DNA of 12,942 nt from Clostridiales bacterium (GTDB lineage Bacteria; Bacillota; Clostridia; Christensenellales; QALW01): the NCBI GenBank assembly GCA_018376855.1, contig JAHAAN010000047.1:1-12942 (forward strand), written 5' to 3'. Of the stretch, positions 1 to 6,803 are shown piece after piece (position 1 is the stretch's first letter; every line of letters starts with the position of its first letter). The notes under the pieces are model-generated. The model was given only the letters and a program-made list of their open reading frames with translations, was not told the DNA's origin and made no database searches. A program made the translations under genes and the position numbers.

Positions 1-15
1 TTATATCATTTTTTT

Positions 16-110
16 TGCCGGTAATCAATGAAAAAAACTTCGATTCTACCGGCAATTCTACTGTCGGTAGAGCTTAAAAATCGGCCTCTACAGTTTGTTT
101 TATAGCCGGA
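16..110. repeat. Cluster of short inverted and direct repeats upstream of degV
   Basis: Several copies of a CCGGTA/CGGTAG-type core lie here. TGCCGGTA (16-23) is the reverse complement of TACCGGCA (47-54). TCTACCG (45-51) is the reverse complement of CGGTAGA (65-71). ATTCTAC occurs twice (43-49 and 55-61). The arms overlap, so the possible hairpins exclude one another. No T-run directly follows any of the stems, so this is not a clear terminator. It could be the decayed end of a mobile or palindromic element or part of a structured leader cut by the window edge. I see no gene in positions 1-215. Confidence 0.4.
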
Positions 111-132
111 TATTTTAAAATAACACCGTAGA

Positions 133-162
133 TTGCACAAAAACCATAACTTCGGATATAAT
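133..162 (+). promoter_or_regulatory. Probable sigma-A promoter of degV-family gene
   Basis: TTGCAC (133-138), an 18-base spacer and a perfect TATAAT (157-162). The predicted start near 169 would give a leader of about 47 bases before the TTG start of the DegV-family gene. Confidence 0.55.
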
Positions 163-215
163 GATACTATCAGAAAAATGCGTATAAAACAGAACAACCA
201 TAAGGAGGCGTAAAT

Positions 216-1094
216 TTGGAATTTTCCATTTTAACCGATACATCGGCAAATCTGCCCAGCGAACTGTTGCATCGGCATCAGATTTTCGTTATTCCGTTTT
301 CTTATTTGATTGGAGAAAAAGAATATACTTGTTTGGATACTGCAGCATTTGATGCAGAGCAATATTATCATGCAATGCGTGAAGGAACGCGGGTAACTAC
401 CTCGCAAATCAATCCTCAGCGGTATATAGATTATATGGAACCCCTTTTGCTGCAAGGCAAGGAGCTTTTGTATATTGGAATGTCCTCCGGAATCAGCGGC
501 TCTTATGCTTCTGCGGAATCAGCGGCCGCACAGCTGCGCGAAAAATACCCTCAGTGCAAAATTCGCTTGATTGATACGTTAAGCGCATCCCTTGGCGAGG
601 GGATTTTGGTGCTGAAGGCCATCGAATGCAGAGACCAAGGAAAGAGTCTTGATGAAACTGCCGATCTGTTAGAAGCGCTTCGGCATTGTGTTTGCCAGAT
701 ATTTACGGTTGATGATTTGATGCATTTGCGCAGAAGCGGGCGTATATCCAACGCAACGGCGTTAGTAGGCACTGTTCTGCAAATTAAACCGCTTTTAAAG
801 GGAAATGAAGAGGGTAAAATCGTTACTTTTGCAAAGATTAGAGGCAGAAAAAAAGCAATTGAAGCAATTGCGGAAAAATATGATGCGCTTGTGGATGGCG
901 CTGAAATGCAAACTGTAGGTATTGCGCACGCTGGCTGCCACGAGGATGCCGAAATACTGGCAAATCTGCTTCGCCGTTATAAGCCACCCAGAGAAATCCT
1001 TACAGTTCATTATGAACCCGTTACCGGTTCGCATGTAGGTCCCGGCGCTCTTGCTTTGTTTTTTATTGGCGGATCGGACGTCCGAACCAAATGA
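216..1094 (+). CDS. DegV family fatty-acid-binding protein
   Basis: This is a 292-residue DegV-family protein. Family members bind a fatty acid in a cleft between two alpha/beta domains and, in many Firmicutes, present exogenous fatty acids to the FakA kinase (a FakB-type role). The N-terminus (SILTDTSANLP) is typical. TTSQINP at 61-67 matches the conserved TSQPSP-like segment. SSGISGSY at 90-97 is the ligand-head-group loop, followed by DTLSASLGEG near 120-129. FTVDDLMHLRRSGRIS lies at 163-178, and the GSHVGPGALALFF segment at 271-283 closes the fold. Length is normal. The start is TTG, chosen because AAGGAGG (202-208) sits 7 bases upstream and the conserved N-terminus begins at once. No fakA is visible, so partnership with FakA is inferred. 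Codon use looks more A+T-rich than in tmcAL at the other side of the window. Transcription converges on the downstream lipoprotein gene. Confidence 0.93.
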   Translation: MEFSILTDTSANLPSELLHRHQIFVIPFSYLIGEKEYTCLDTAAFDAEQYYHAMREGTRVTTSQINPQRYIDYMEPLLLQGKELLYIGMSSGISGSYASAESAAAQLREKYPQCKIRLIDTLSASLGEGILVLKAIECRDQGKSLDETADLLEALRHCVCQIFTVDDLMHLRRSGRISNATALVGTVLQIKPLLKGNEEGKIVTFAKIRGRKKAIEAIAEKYDALVDGAEMQTVGIAHAGCHEDAEILANLLRRYKPPREILTVHYEPVTGSHVGPGALALFFIGGSDVRTK

Positions 1095-1138
1095 AGCACA
1101 TACGCGATGTTAGTCATCGAACTGATTTATTATAAAAA

Positions 1139-1178
1139 CTGCTTACAAATTCCGTTTGGAAGATGTAAGCAGCTTTTA
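1139..1178. terminator. Bidirectional intrinsic terminator between convergent genes
   Basis: CTGCTTACA (1139-1147) pairs with TGTAAGCAG (1164-1172) in a perfect 9-bp stem. A T-rich tract follows on the plus strand (from 1174), and an A-rich tract (1134-1138) precedes the stem, giving a U-tract on the minus strand. It lies 44 bases after the degV-family stop and 19 bases before the end of the minus-strand lipoprotein gene, so it can serve both. Confidence 0.85.
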
Positions 1179-1191
1179 TTTTTATTTGCGC

Positions 1192-2727
1192 TTATTTCTT
1201 TGTACGACCGTAATTTTTCAGTGATGAATTGTCGATTGCGCCAGCGTCGTCGAGCGCCTTGAAGCTTTCGCGAATTTCGTTGATATTGCCTACGGAAACA
1301 GCGTAGCTGTATTGCAGGGGCAGGTAGCTAACCAAGGCTATTTGACGTAGCGGGGCAATATAGCTTGTAGGCGATGCCTTATCGGGCGTGTCTTTGATCG
1401 TACCGTCGTGGCTGAACATACCGCCGATCACGGTGGTTGCCGTAGGCACATACAGACCGATGCCAAAGCCGTTATCCTTTCCGTTGATCCAAGCCCACCA
1501 GTTATCGCGGCTACGGAAGTTTTCCCATGTTCCGTCCCAGAAAGGAAGATCGTCGCGGTAAGTCATTTCGGAAGTATCTACCCAGGAGTTTCGGCTGTCG
1601 TTATAAACTAATGTATATAACGGTTCAATTACATAAAATGCGGGGAGCTCTTGATTGGTTGTGGGGTGCGTATAGCCGCTGAAATCCACAAAGCGATTAT
1701 CCACACGCATGGTACGGCCGTCGATTGTGTAGGTGGCTTCCATATAGCTGGGTGTGGGAGAATTTACTTTGCCCCAGTCCATCGGGCGGCATTTGACATA
1801 GATGTGGTTTTCTGTTACTTCAAAATCTACAATTTTGCTGTGATAACCGCCGCGGTCTCCGCCCTGCACGGGATTGTAGTTCCATTGTCTGCCCATAAAT
1901 TCTCCGCATTCATACGGGGGATTGGAAGTTCCGTAATAGGACTGCTGCACCAAACGGCCGGGGTCATAATTGTTAAACAGGTTAACGTTGGAGGTAATCA
2001 GCTCTGCGCCGTCAAGCTTTGCATAGTCGATGCCGACTTCCACACGGCCGTTATAGCGAACAGCGTCCACTTGTTCTTTCAGATATTCGATATAATCTAA
2101 GCCGCCGCCATAGGAAAGAGACGCGCCGATCTTAATATAATCGTTTTGCAGAATAACGCGATCCTCTACCGCTTCTTTTTGAGCAATCTTAACCTGACCA
2201 AGCTGAACGGACGCTGCCTCCGCTCCCTTATTAATCAGCTTAAACGCCGTGACGGCGGAGCCTTGAGCGCCATCCGTAAAACCGTCGATATAGCTGTTGA
2301 ACAGCTGAAAATCATCTTCTTCCGTGCGGCTTTCAATGAAAAACTCTTCTTCGTATTTCTCACCGTTATGGGTGTAATAAACCACGCCCCAAAGCGGCTG
2401 AGAGGATTTGATTTGCAGAGTATAGTAGTTAAAGTTCTCGTTATAGGCGGACGCAAGTGTCATAACCGTCTCTTTTTCCAATGTAAAGGCGGGAATGTGC
2501 GCGCTGTTATCCGTTTTGGCGCCGCCGTCAAAGGATACCTCCGCTTCCGTTCCATTGAGCGTGATCGTTTTGCCCTCCCATGGCGTTTCGGGAACCGGTG
2601 TAGCCGTTGCATCGGGCGATTGCGAAGGCGCATCGGGAGTGGCTGTTGCGTCTGAGCTTGTAGTGCCGCATGCTGTTGCACAGAGAATCAGGCTTACAAG
2701 CATAAGTAAAGTTAATGCTTTTTTCAT
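1192..2727 (-). CDS. Secreted lipoprotein of unknown function, possibly carbohydrate-active
   Basis: A 511-residue exported lipoprotein. The start is the ATG at 2727 because GGAGG lies 5 bases upstream and a signal peptide begins there; the reading frame runs 24 codons further upstream without a ribosome site. The signal peptide (1-19) ends in a lipobox A-T-A-C with the lipid-bearing cysteine at 20. A Ser/Thr/Pro/Ala/Asp linker follows (about 22-50). Residues 55-185 look like one beta-rich domain (VVYYTHNGEKYEEEFFIE, SYIDGFTDG). Residues 190-480 look like a second, with GRLVQQSYYG (257-266), GRQWNYNPVQGGDRGG (279-294), RPMDW (314-318) and an aromatic-rich segment with WWAWING (410-416). This resembles extracellular Clostridia proteins with mutarotase-like or glycan-lyase-like folds, but I recognise no named family and no proven catalytic set. 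A glycan-binding or processing role is inference. It has its own promoter and terminator. Confidence 0.85.
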   Translation of the reverse strand: MKKALTLLMLVSLILCATACGTTSSDATATPDAPSQSPDATATPVPETPWEGKTITLNGTEAEVSFDGGAKTDNSAHIPAFTLEKETVMTLASAYNENFNYYTLQIKSSQPLWGVVYYTHNGEKYEEEFFIESRTEEDDFQLFNSYIDGFTDGAQGSAVTAFKLINKGAEAASVQLGQVKIAQKEAVEDRVILQNDYIKIGASLSYGGGLDYIEYLKEQVDAVRYNGRVEVGIDYAKLDGAELITSNVNLFNNYDPGRLVQQSYYGTSNPPYECGEFMGRQWNYNPVQGGDRGGYHSKIVDFEVTENHIYVKCRPMDWGKVNSPTPSYMEATYTIDGRTMRVDNRFVDFSGYTHPTTNQELPAFYVIEPLYTLVYNDSRNSWVDTSEMTYRDDLPFWDGTWENFRSRDNWWAWINGKDNGFGIGLYVPTATTVIGGMFSHDGTIKDTPDKASPTSYIAPLRQIALVSYLPLQYSYAVSVGNINEIRESFKALDDAGAIDNSSLKNYGRTKK

Positions 2728-2784
2728 GGAATCCTCCTGTTTTAATTTGAAATGAACGCACAGCAGAAAAGTGCGATTTTCTTC

Positions 2785-2813
2785 ATTATAGCATTCCATA
2801 GGGGAAAAAGCAA
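2785..2813 (-). promoter_or_regulatory. Extended -10 promoter of the minus-strand lipoprotein
   Basis: On the minus strand TTGCTT (2813-2808), a 17-base spacer and TATAAT (2790-2785). TGC immediately before the -10 makes an extended -10 element. It lies in the 105-base gap upstream of the lipoprotein ATG and downstream of the 81-codon gene, so the lipoprotein can be transcribed independently of it. Confidence 0.55.
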
Positions 2814-2832
2814 GAAAACCTTTTAAGCTGCG

Positions 2833-3078
2833 CTACGGTTGAGAGGTGTCCGTGTTATCCGTGAACTGCACTTCCTGTTCCGCACGGTCGATACGCTCGC
2901 TCATAGCGCGATGATTGTTCAAAATCGTTCGGTAAGCGCCGCCGCTGCGCCGAGTTATTTGCGGCTGTACGGTTTGTTCAGGGGCGCTGACGATACCGGA
3001 TTCAACGGAAATCGGCTCGTTGGATGAAGGCGCTGTTTCCTGAGGACGAAGCAATGTATTAAAATTGAATTTTCGCAT
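2833..3078 (-). CDS. Small hydrophilic protein of unknown function (81 aa)
   Basis: An 81-residue protein that I do not recognise. It is likely a real gene because a strong AAGGAGG site sits 7 bases before the ATG, there is no competing gene on either strand, and the flanks are ordinary promoter-like A+T-rich DNA. It starts MRKFNFNTLLRP, then has a Ser/Glu/Pro/Gln-rich middle (about 14-42) that looks disordered, then TRRSGGAYRTILNNHRAMSERIDRAEQEV (about 43-71), charged and probably helical. The C-terminus is polar (TDNTDTSQP). No signal peptide, membrane segment or cysteine is seen, so it should be cytoplasmic. It is divergent from the lipoprotein operon starting at 3262 and 105 bases upstream of the minus-strand lipoprotein. 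Function cannot be assigned. Confidence 0.65.
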   Translation of the reverse strand: MRKFNFNTLLRPQETAPSSNEPISVESGIVSAPEQTVQPQITRRSGGAYRTILNNHRAMSERIDRAEQEVQFTDNTDTSQP

Positions 3079-3203
3079 AATGAAACCTCCTTGATTTGGG
3101 GCTGATATTTGTTAAAGCATATGAAAAGACGCAATTGGTTATGACTTTTTTTCATTCGAAAAGGGCAGAAGAGAAAAATTTATAAAAAATTCACTTGCAG
3201 CAT

Positions 3204-3232
3204 TTGAAATTTCGGTCGTTTGCGTATATAAT
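3204..3232 (+). promoter_or_regulatory. Strong sigma-A promoter of the triple-lipoprotein operon
   Basis: TTGAAA (3204-3209), exactly 17 bases, then TATAAT (3227-3232). The predicted start near 3239 gives a very short leader before AAAGGAG at 3247-3253. No attenuator or riboswitch fits in the space. Confidence 0.75.
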
Positions 3233-3261
3233 AGGAGAGCAATCGGAAAGGAGATTCCTTG

Positions 3262-4392
3262 ATGAAGAAAACCTTGATCGCATTATTTTTGTTGGTTATG
3301 ATGAGCGGCTGCACGCAGCAGACGGCGCTGAAGGGGGCGCAGCCTGACGCTCCGGTGGAATCAAACGGCGGGTGGGCGTGCAGACAGGGAGATTGGATTT
3401 ATTATATCAACGGGGATAATTTTACGCGCAATCTCGGAGAACGTTATCACGCGCAGCGCGGAGCGCTGTGCCGCATGAAAACGGATGCAACGCAGAAAGC
3501 GGTGGTTTGCGGCGACGATGTCTGCGTGTTTCATATTAACGGCGAGTATATTTATTATGTGGCTTATGAAAATGAAAAGACAAGCACGCTGTATCGCATG
3601 AGGACAGATGCAACAGGCAAGAAGAAGCTTGCTTCGATGGACTGTCTGTATTACGGAGGCAGCTATGAATACTGCGGCAGCTTTGTGTATTTCACGCGGA
3701 ACGGATGCCTGTACCGCATGACGCTTTCCGACGGAAAGGAAACGCGCATTACGGAATATGCCGTGTGCAATTTGCGGGCCAACGCATCGGCGCTGTACTT
3801 CACGCGCGGAAGCGTGGAGGAGATCGGCGTGCTGTGCCGCGTGCCTCATGGCTCGCAGGAGGCGGAAATACTTACAAAAACCTCGGCTTATGCGCTTGCG
3901 GCACTGGACGGCGAAGCATATTATTATCTGTTTTCAAACGGCTATTGCTATCGTTATGATGAAGCGGAGCAGACCAGTGAATCGGTTGCGCACGGTAGCT
4001 ATACGGAATATTGCTTTATTCCGGAGATCGGTGCGATCGCGGCAAGCGATAATTCAGACGAAGGCGAGGGCGGATTGTTTCTGCTGCCTGCGGAGGGCGG
4101 GGGCCGCACGCGTCTGACGGATGACAAAGCGCGCCGGATCGCTTATTATAACGGGTATATTTATTATATCAACGATACGGATTTTTACGCGCTTTACCGC
4201 GTGCGTCCGGACGGAACGGATCGGGAATGCTTGCGCAATGAAATGATTTCGGATCTGGATGAGCTGGATTTTACAGACGGATGGATCTATTATTTTTCAG
4301 AGGATGACGATGGGAGGATCTACCGTATCAATATCGAAACGGGGTACTGCCATTGCATTGAATATCAGGAGATGGGCCAGATTGCCGGATAA
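3262..4392 (+). CDS. DUF5050-like beta-propeller lipoprotein, first of three paralogs
   Basis: A 376-residue exported lipoprotein. The signal peptide MKKTLIALFLLVMMSGC has a lipobox M-S-G-C with lipid cysteine 17. The ATG at 3262 is preferred over the TTG just before it because AAAGGAG lies 8 bases upstream of the ATG. After a short linker the chain is made of repeats of the form G-x-[YW]-IYY-IN...LCRMKTDAT. Clear units are WIYYING near 45-51, YIYYVAYEN, NGYIYYIND followed by LYRVRPDGTDREC, and the C-terminal GWIYYFSEDD followed by RIYRINIETG. This period is typical of DUF5050/TolB-like six- or seven-bladed propellers. Such proteins are extracytoplasmic and probably bind a ligand or protein, but the partner is unknown. 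No catalytic signature is visible. It leads an operon whose next gene starts 30 bases after its stop. Confidence 0.85.
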   Translation: MKKTLIALFLLVMMSGCTQQTALKGAQPDAPVESNGGWACRQGDWIYYINGDNFTRNLGERYHAQRGALCRMKTDATQKAVVCGDDVCVFHINGEYIYYVAYENEKTSTLYRMRTDATGKKKLASMDCLYYGGSYEYCGSFVYFTRNGCLYRMTLSDGKETRITEYAVCNLRANASALYFTRGSVEEIGVLCRVPHGSQEAEILTKTSAYALAALDGEAYYYLFSNGYCYRYDEAEQTSESVAHGSYTEYCFIPEIGAIAASDNSDEGEGGLFLLPAEGGGRTRLTDDKARRIAYYNGYIYYINDTDFYALYRVRPDGTDRECLRNEMISDLDELDFTDGWIYYFSEDDDGRIYRINIETGYCHCIEYQEMGQIAG

Positions 4393-4422
4393 GGCGGAGG
4401 CCTGAGGGAAAGGAAGAGGGTT

Positions 4423-5538
4423 ATGAAAAAATTAAGCGCATTGATCGCGGCGGCGGCGTTGGCGGTTTTGCTGGCGGGCTGCGCACCCACGGTACCCGGA
4501 GGGGATCCGGACGGAGAGGTTGTTTCCAACGGAAAGATTGCCGTGCAACAGGGAGGATATATTTATTATATCAACGGCTCCATGCCGCAGTATTTGAACC
4601 AGGCGCTGGAATCTACGCAGATCGCAACGATTTTCCGCATGAATGCGGACGGAACGGACAAACGGCAGATCAGCAGCAAGAAAGCTTATGATTTCCGTAT
4701 ATACGGGGATAAAATTTATTATCTTTCGCCGCTGAGTAAGGACGAGCTTGTGATCTATCGCATCGGCATTAACGGAGGAGCGCCGGAGCGCATTCTTTCG
4801 TTTGAAAACAATGGGGTCTATGCGTTTGGAGAGGGCGTGATCGCGGTAGAGAAATCAAATTCCGTTGTATTGATCGATCCGGCTACGGGGAAAACGGTTT
4901 CTACATTAAAGGATGTAGGTAATGTCAGCCAAATTTTTATCAGCGATGCGGGCGATGTGTATTACTACATTTCGAATGTTGCCGGCATTATGCGCGTAAA
5001 CGGCAAAGGTGAGGATTCCGCAAAGCTGACCGACAGAAACGGCCGAATCGTCGGGGTCAGGGGGAATTTGCTTTATTATATCAAAAACGATCAGTACCTC
5101 CACAGCGTGGATATGACGGACGGAACAGAGACAAAGCTCTCTTATTCCGAGTATGATTCCATGCAGCTTTCGATAGAAAACAGCGCGTTTGTGGGCGTTT
5201 CCAAGGAAGAGGGAAAAGTTGGACTTTACATTATGCCGCTTGACGGCGGAACCAGAACAAAGATTTTGGATCAGGCGGTAGATGCATATTTGATTTCGGA
5301 TCATACGGTTTATTTCTGCAATAAGTTGGAAGGCGCGCTCTATAGCGTGGATTTTGAGGGGAAAAATCTTACGAAGATAGCCGATGCCGCGGCGGCGGCC
5401 GGCCCGAACACAACGGGCGGGGATTACTACATGGATGTTGTGGGCGACAAGCTGTTTTTCTTTGAAACGCTTTACAGCGGTAATGCTTATATGCTGACGC
5501 TTTCTAACGGAGGCGAGCTGACGAAGCTCAACGGTTAA
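4423..5538 (+). CDS. DUF5050-like beta-propeller lipoprotein, second paralog
   Basis: A 371-residue paralog of the preceding protein. The signal peptide MKKLSALIAAAALAVLLAGC has a textbook lipobox L-A-G-C with lipid cysteine 20. The first repeat (GGYIYYINGS...IFRMNADGTDKRQIS) aligns directly with GDWIYYINGD...LCRMKTDATQK of paralog 1 and GEYIYYINGI...LCRMKKDGTDRE of paralog 3. Further units include DKIYYLSPL...IYRIGINGG, NLLYYIKNDQYLHSVDMTDGTE, HTVYFCNKLEGALYSVDFEGKN and KLFFFETLYSGNAYMLTLSNGG. An Ala/Gly-rich loop (DAAAAAGPNTTGG) interrupts the last blade and may be a flexible insertion. The start ATG has a purine-rich AGGAAGAGGG upstream, weaker than that of paralog 1. It is 30 bases from the previous gene, so it is almost certainly cotranscribed. 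A role in binding an extracellular ligand is inferred only from fold. Confidence 0.85.
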   Translation: MKKLSALIAAAALAVLLAGCAPTVPGGDPDGEVVSNGKIAVQQGGYIYYINGSMPQYLNQALESTQIATIFRMNADGTDKRQISSKKAYDFRIYGDKIYYLSPLSKDELVIYRIGINGGAPERILSFENNGVYAFGEGVIAVEKSNSVVLIDPATGKTVSTLKDVGNVSQIFISDAGDVYYYISNVAGIMRVNGKGEDSAKLTDRNGRIVGVRGNLLYYIKNDQYLHSVDMTDGTETKLSYSEYDSMQLSIENSAFVGVSKEEGKVGLYIMPLDGGTRTKILDQAVDAYLISDHTVYFCNKLEGALYSVDFEGKNLTKIADAAAAAGPNTTGGDYYMDVVGDKLFFFETLYSGNAYMLTLSNGGELTKLNG

Positions 5539-5556
5539 GGGAACGCCGGATCATTC

Positions 5557-5562
5557 AGGAGG
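5557..5562 (+). promoter_or_regulatory. Orphan Shine-Dalgarno sequence
   Basis: A perfect AGGAGG stands 18 bases after the stop of paralog 2 with no usable gene behind it. The only spaced start, TTG at 5572, gives six codons. The next real gene starts at 5730, beyond the palindromic cluster. It may be chance, or the former ribosome site of paralog 3 separated from its gene by insertion of the palindromes. Confidence 0.3.
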
Positions 5563-5591
5563 TTCGGACATTTGCAAAGAATAGGGAGATA

Positions 5592-5697
5592 GCGTGAAAA
5601 ATAAATTTTTCACGCCGGAGTTTGAAACGCTTTCGGCTCTCAAGCCGAAAGTATTTTGTCGCAAAAGGCGGCGGCAATTTCGGCTGAGAGCCGAAAT
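5592..5697. repeat. Cluster of three palindromes, two being inverted copies of each other
   Basis: Hairpin 1 is GCGTGAAAAAT (5592-5602), AA, ATTTTTCACGC (5605-5615): 11 bp, perfect. Hairpin 2 is CTTTCGGCT (5630-5638), CTCA, AGCCGAAAG (5643-5651). Hairpin 3 is ATTTCGGCT (5677-5685), GAG, AGCCGAAAT (5689-5697). The segment 5631-5650 is the reverse complement of 5678-5696 apart from one extra A. Each is thus palindromic itself and also pairs with the other, the layout seen in REP/BIME-type intergenic elements. There is no T-run after any stem, so these are not standard terminators. They lie within the operon before paralog 3 and could process, stabilise or partly terminate the message. Confidence 0.75.
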
Positions 5698-5729
5698 CAT
5701 AACAAATTCAACAAGGAATGGAGATTAAA

Positions 5730-6803
5730 ATGAGAGGAATCAGATATGCCGCCGCGGCGCTGCTGCTTGCCGTGCTGCTGACGGCGCTGTGCGGTTGCGG
5801 GGAAAAGGTGGGAGAGGCCGGTGTCGGCATCTCCGGAACCGTAGCGGAGCACGGAGAATACATTTATTATATTAACGGGATCGGAATCGTGCCGGAGGAG
5901 GAATTCCGTTATGAGGTGATCAGCGGCAGCCTATGCCGGATGAAAAAGGATGGCACGGACAGAGAAGTGGTCGTGCCGATGTGTGTTGCGGCATTTCAGC
6001 TGATCGGAGAGCAGCTCTACATTGTTTCTCCCCTTGGAGACGGGGAATATGAGATCGGCCTTTGCTCGACGGACGGAAAAAGTTATACAAAGCTGGATAC
6101 CATGACGTCAGGCGTTTTTCAGTATTGGGACGGCTATCTCTATTACACGCGTTCCGAAGGACTTGTGCGCGCGGACAGTCGCTGCGGCAGCAAAAGGGTT
6201 TTGGAGGAGGAGCCGATCACCTCTACTGAATTTGAAGGCGACACGCTTTTTTATACCACTGCGAACGGCTTGTTCAAAATGGACAGAAACACGCTGGAAA
6301 TAACACAGATGTACGCAAAGGGCGAGGCGCATATTATGGGGTGCGCTGCCGGAAGGGTCTTTGCCGTAACGAGCGATGACAACGCGCTGCGTGCGTTTGA
6401 TATGCAGACGAACGCTGCGGAGGTCATGGTTTTTTCCCAGTATGACGAATATATTATTTCGCAGGACGGAAAGACGGCCTACTGTGCGGGCGGCTCGGAA
6501 ACGGGCAGCATTCGCGCCTGCAATATGGAAACCGGTTATTCCGATATGCTGACGGACGATTTTGCTTCCAACTTGCTTTTGAACGGCGAATATATCTATT
6601 ATACGAATAAATCCGATAATAATTTTCTTTACCGTGCGAAGCTCAGCGGAGGTACGGAGCTTGTAAGCGCAACAGTCCCGCTCTCCGGTTCACTGACGGC
6701 GATCGGCAAATGGCTCTATTATGTCAGCCCCAATGAAAAGAACGCGATCTACAGAATCCATACGGAAACGCTTGAGCGCGAATGTATTTCCTACAATGAC
6801 TGA
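5730..6803 (+). CDS. DUF5050-like beta-propeller lipoprotein, third paralog
   Basis: A 357-residue third member of the set. The ATG at 5730 is chosen because GGAG (5720-5723) lies 6 bases upstream. An in-frame ATG at 5718 has AAGGA directly abutting it and would add four residues before the signal peptide. The signal peptide MRGIRYAAAALLLAVLLTAL is followed by C-G-C, with the lipid cysteine most likely 23 (lipobox L-C-G-C). Repeats include GEYIYYINGIG...LCRMKKDGTDREVV, QLYIVSPLGDGEYEIGLCSTDGKS, GYLYYTRSEGLVRADSR, GEYIYYTNKSDNNFLYRAKLSGG and WLYYVSPNEKNAIYRIHTETLE. Compared with paralogs 1 and 2 the core is similar but sequence outside the YIYY and CRM..DGT elements has diverged, so the duplications look old. 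The gap upstream is 191 bases and holds the palindromic cluster. The next gene begins inside its last codons. Confidence 0.85.
   Translation: MRGIRYAAAALLLAVLLTALCGCGEKVGEAGVGISGTVAEHGEYIYYINGIGIVPEEEFRYEVISGSLCRMKKDGTDREVVVPMCVAAFQLIGEQLYIVSPLGDGEYEIGLCSTDGKSYTKLDTMTSGVFQYWDGYLYYTRSEGLVRADSRCGSKRVLEEEPITSTEFEGDTLFYTTANGLFKMDRNTLEITQMYAKGEAHIMGCAAGRVFAVTSDDNALRAFDMQTNAAEVMVFSQYDEYIISQDGKTAYCAGGSETGSIRACNMETGYSDMLTDDFASNLLLNGEYIYYTNKSDNNFLYRAKLSGGTELVSATVPLSGSLTAIGKWLYYVSPNEKNAIYRIHTETLERECISYND

Noticed and set aside
6..197. Minus-strand 63-codon ORF at the left edge
   Set aside because: No ribosome site before its ATG, it overlaps the degV promoter and the repeat cluster, and its composition is that of A+T-rich non-coding DNA.
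5592..5697. Rho-independent terminator between lipoprotein paralogs
   Set aside because: The stems are good but none is followed by a T-run, and the downstream gene has no separate promoter that I can see.
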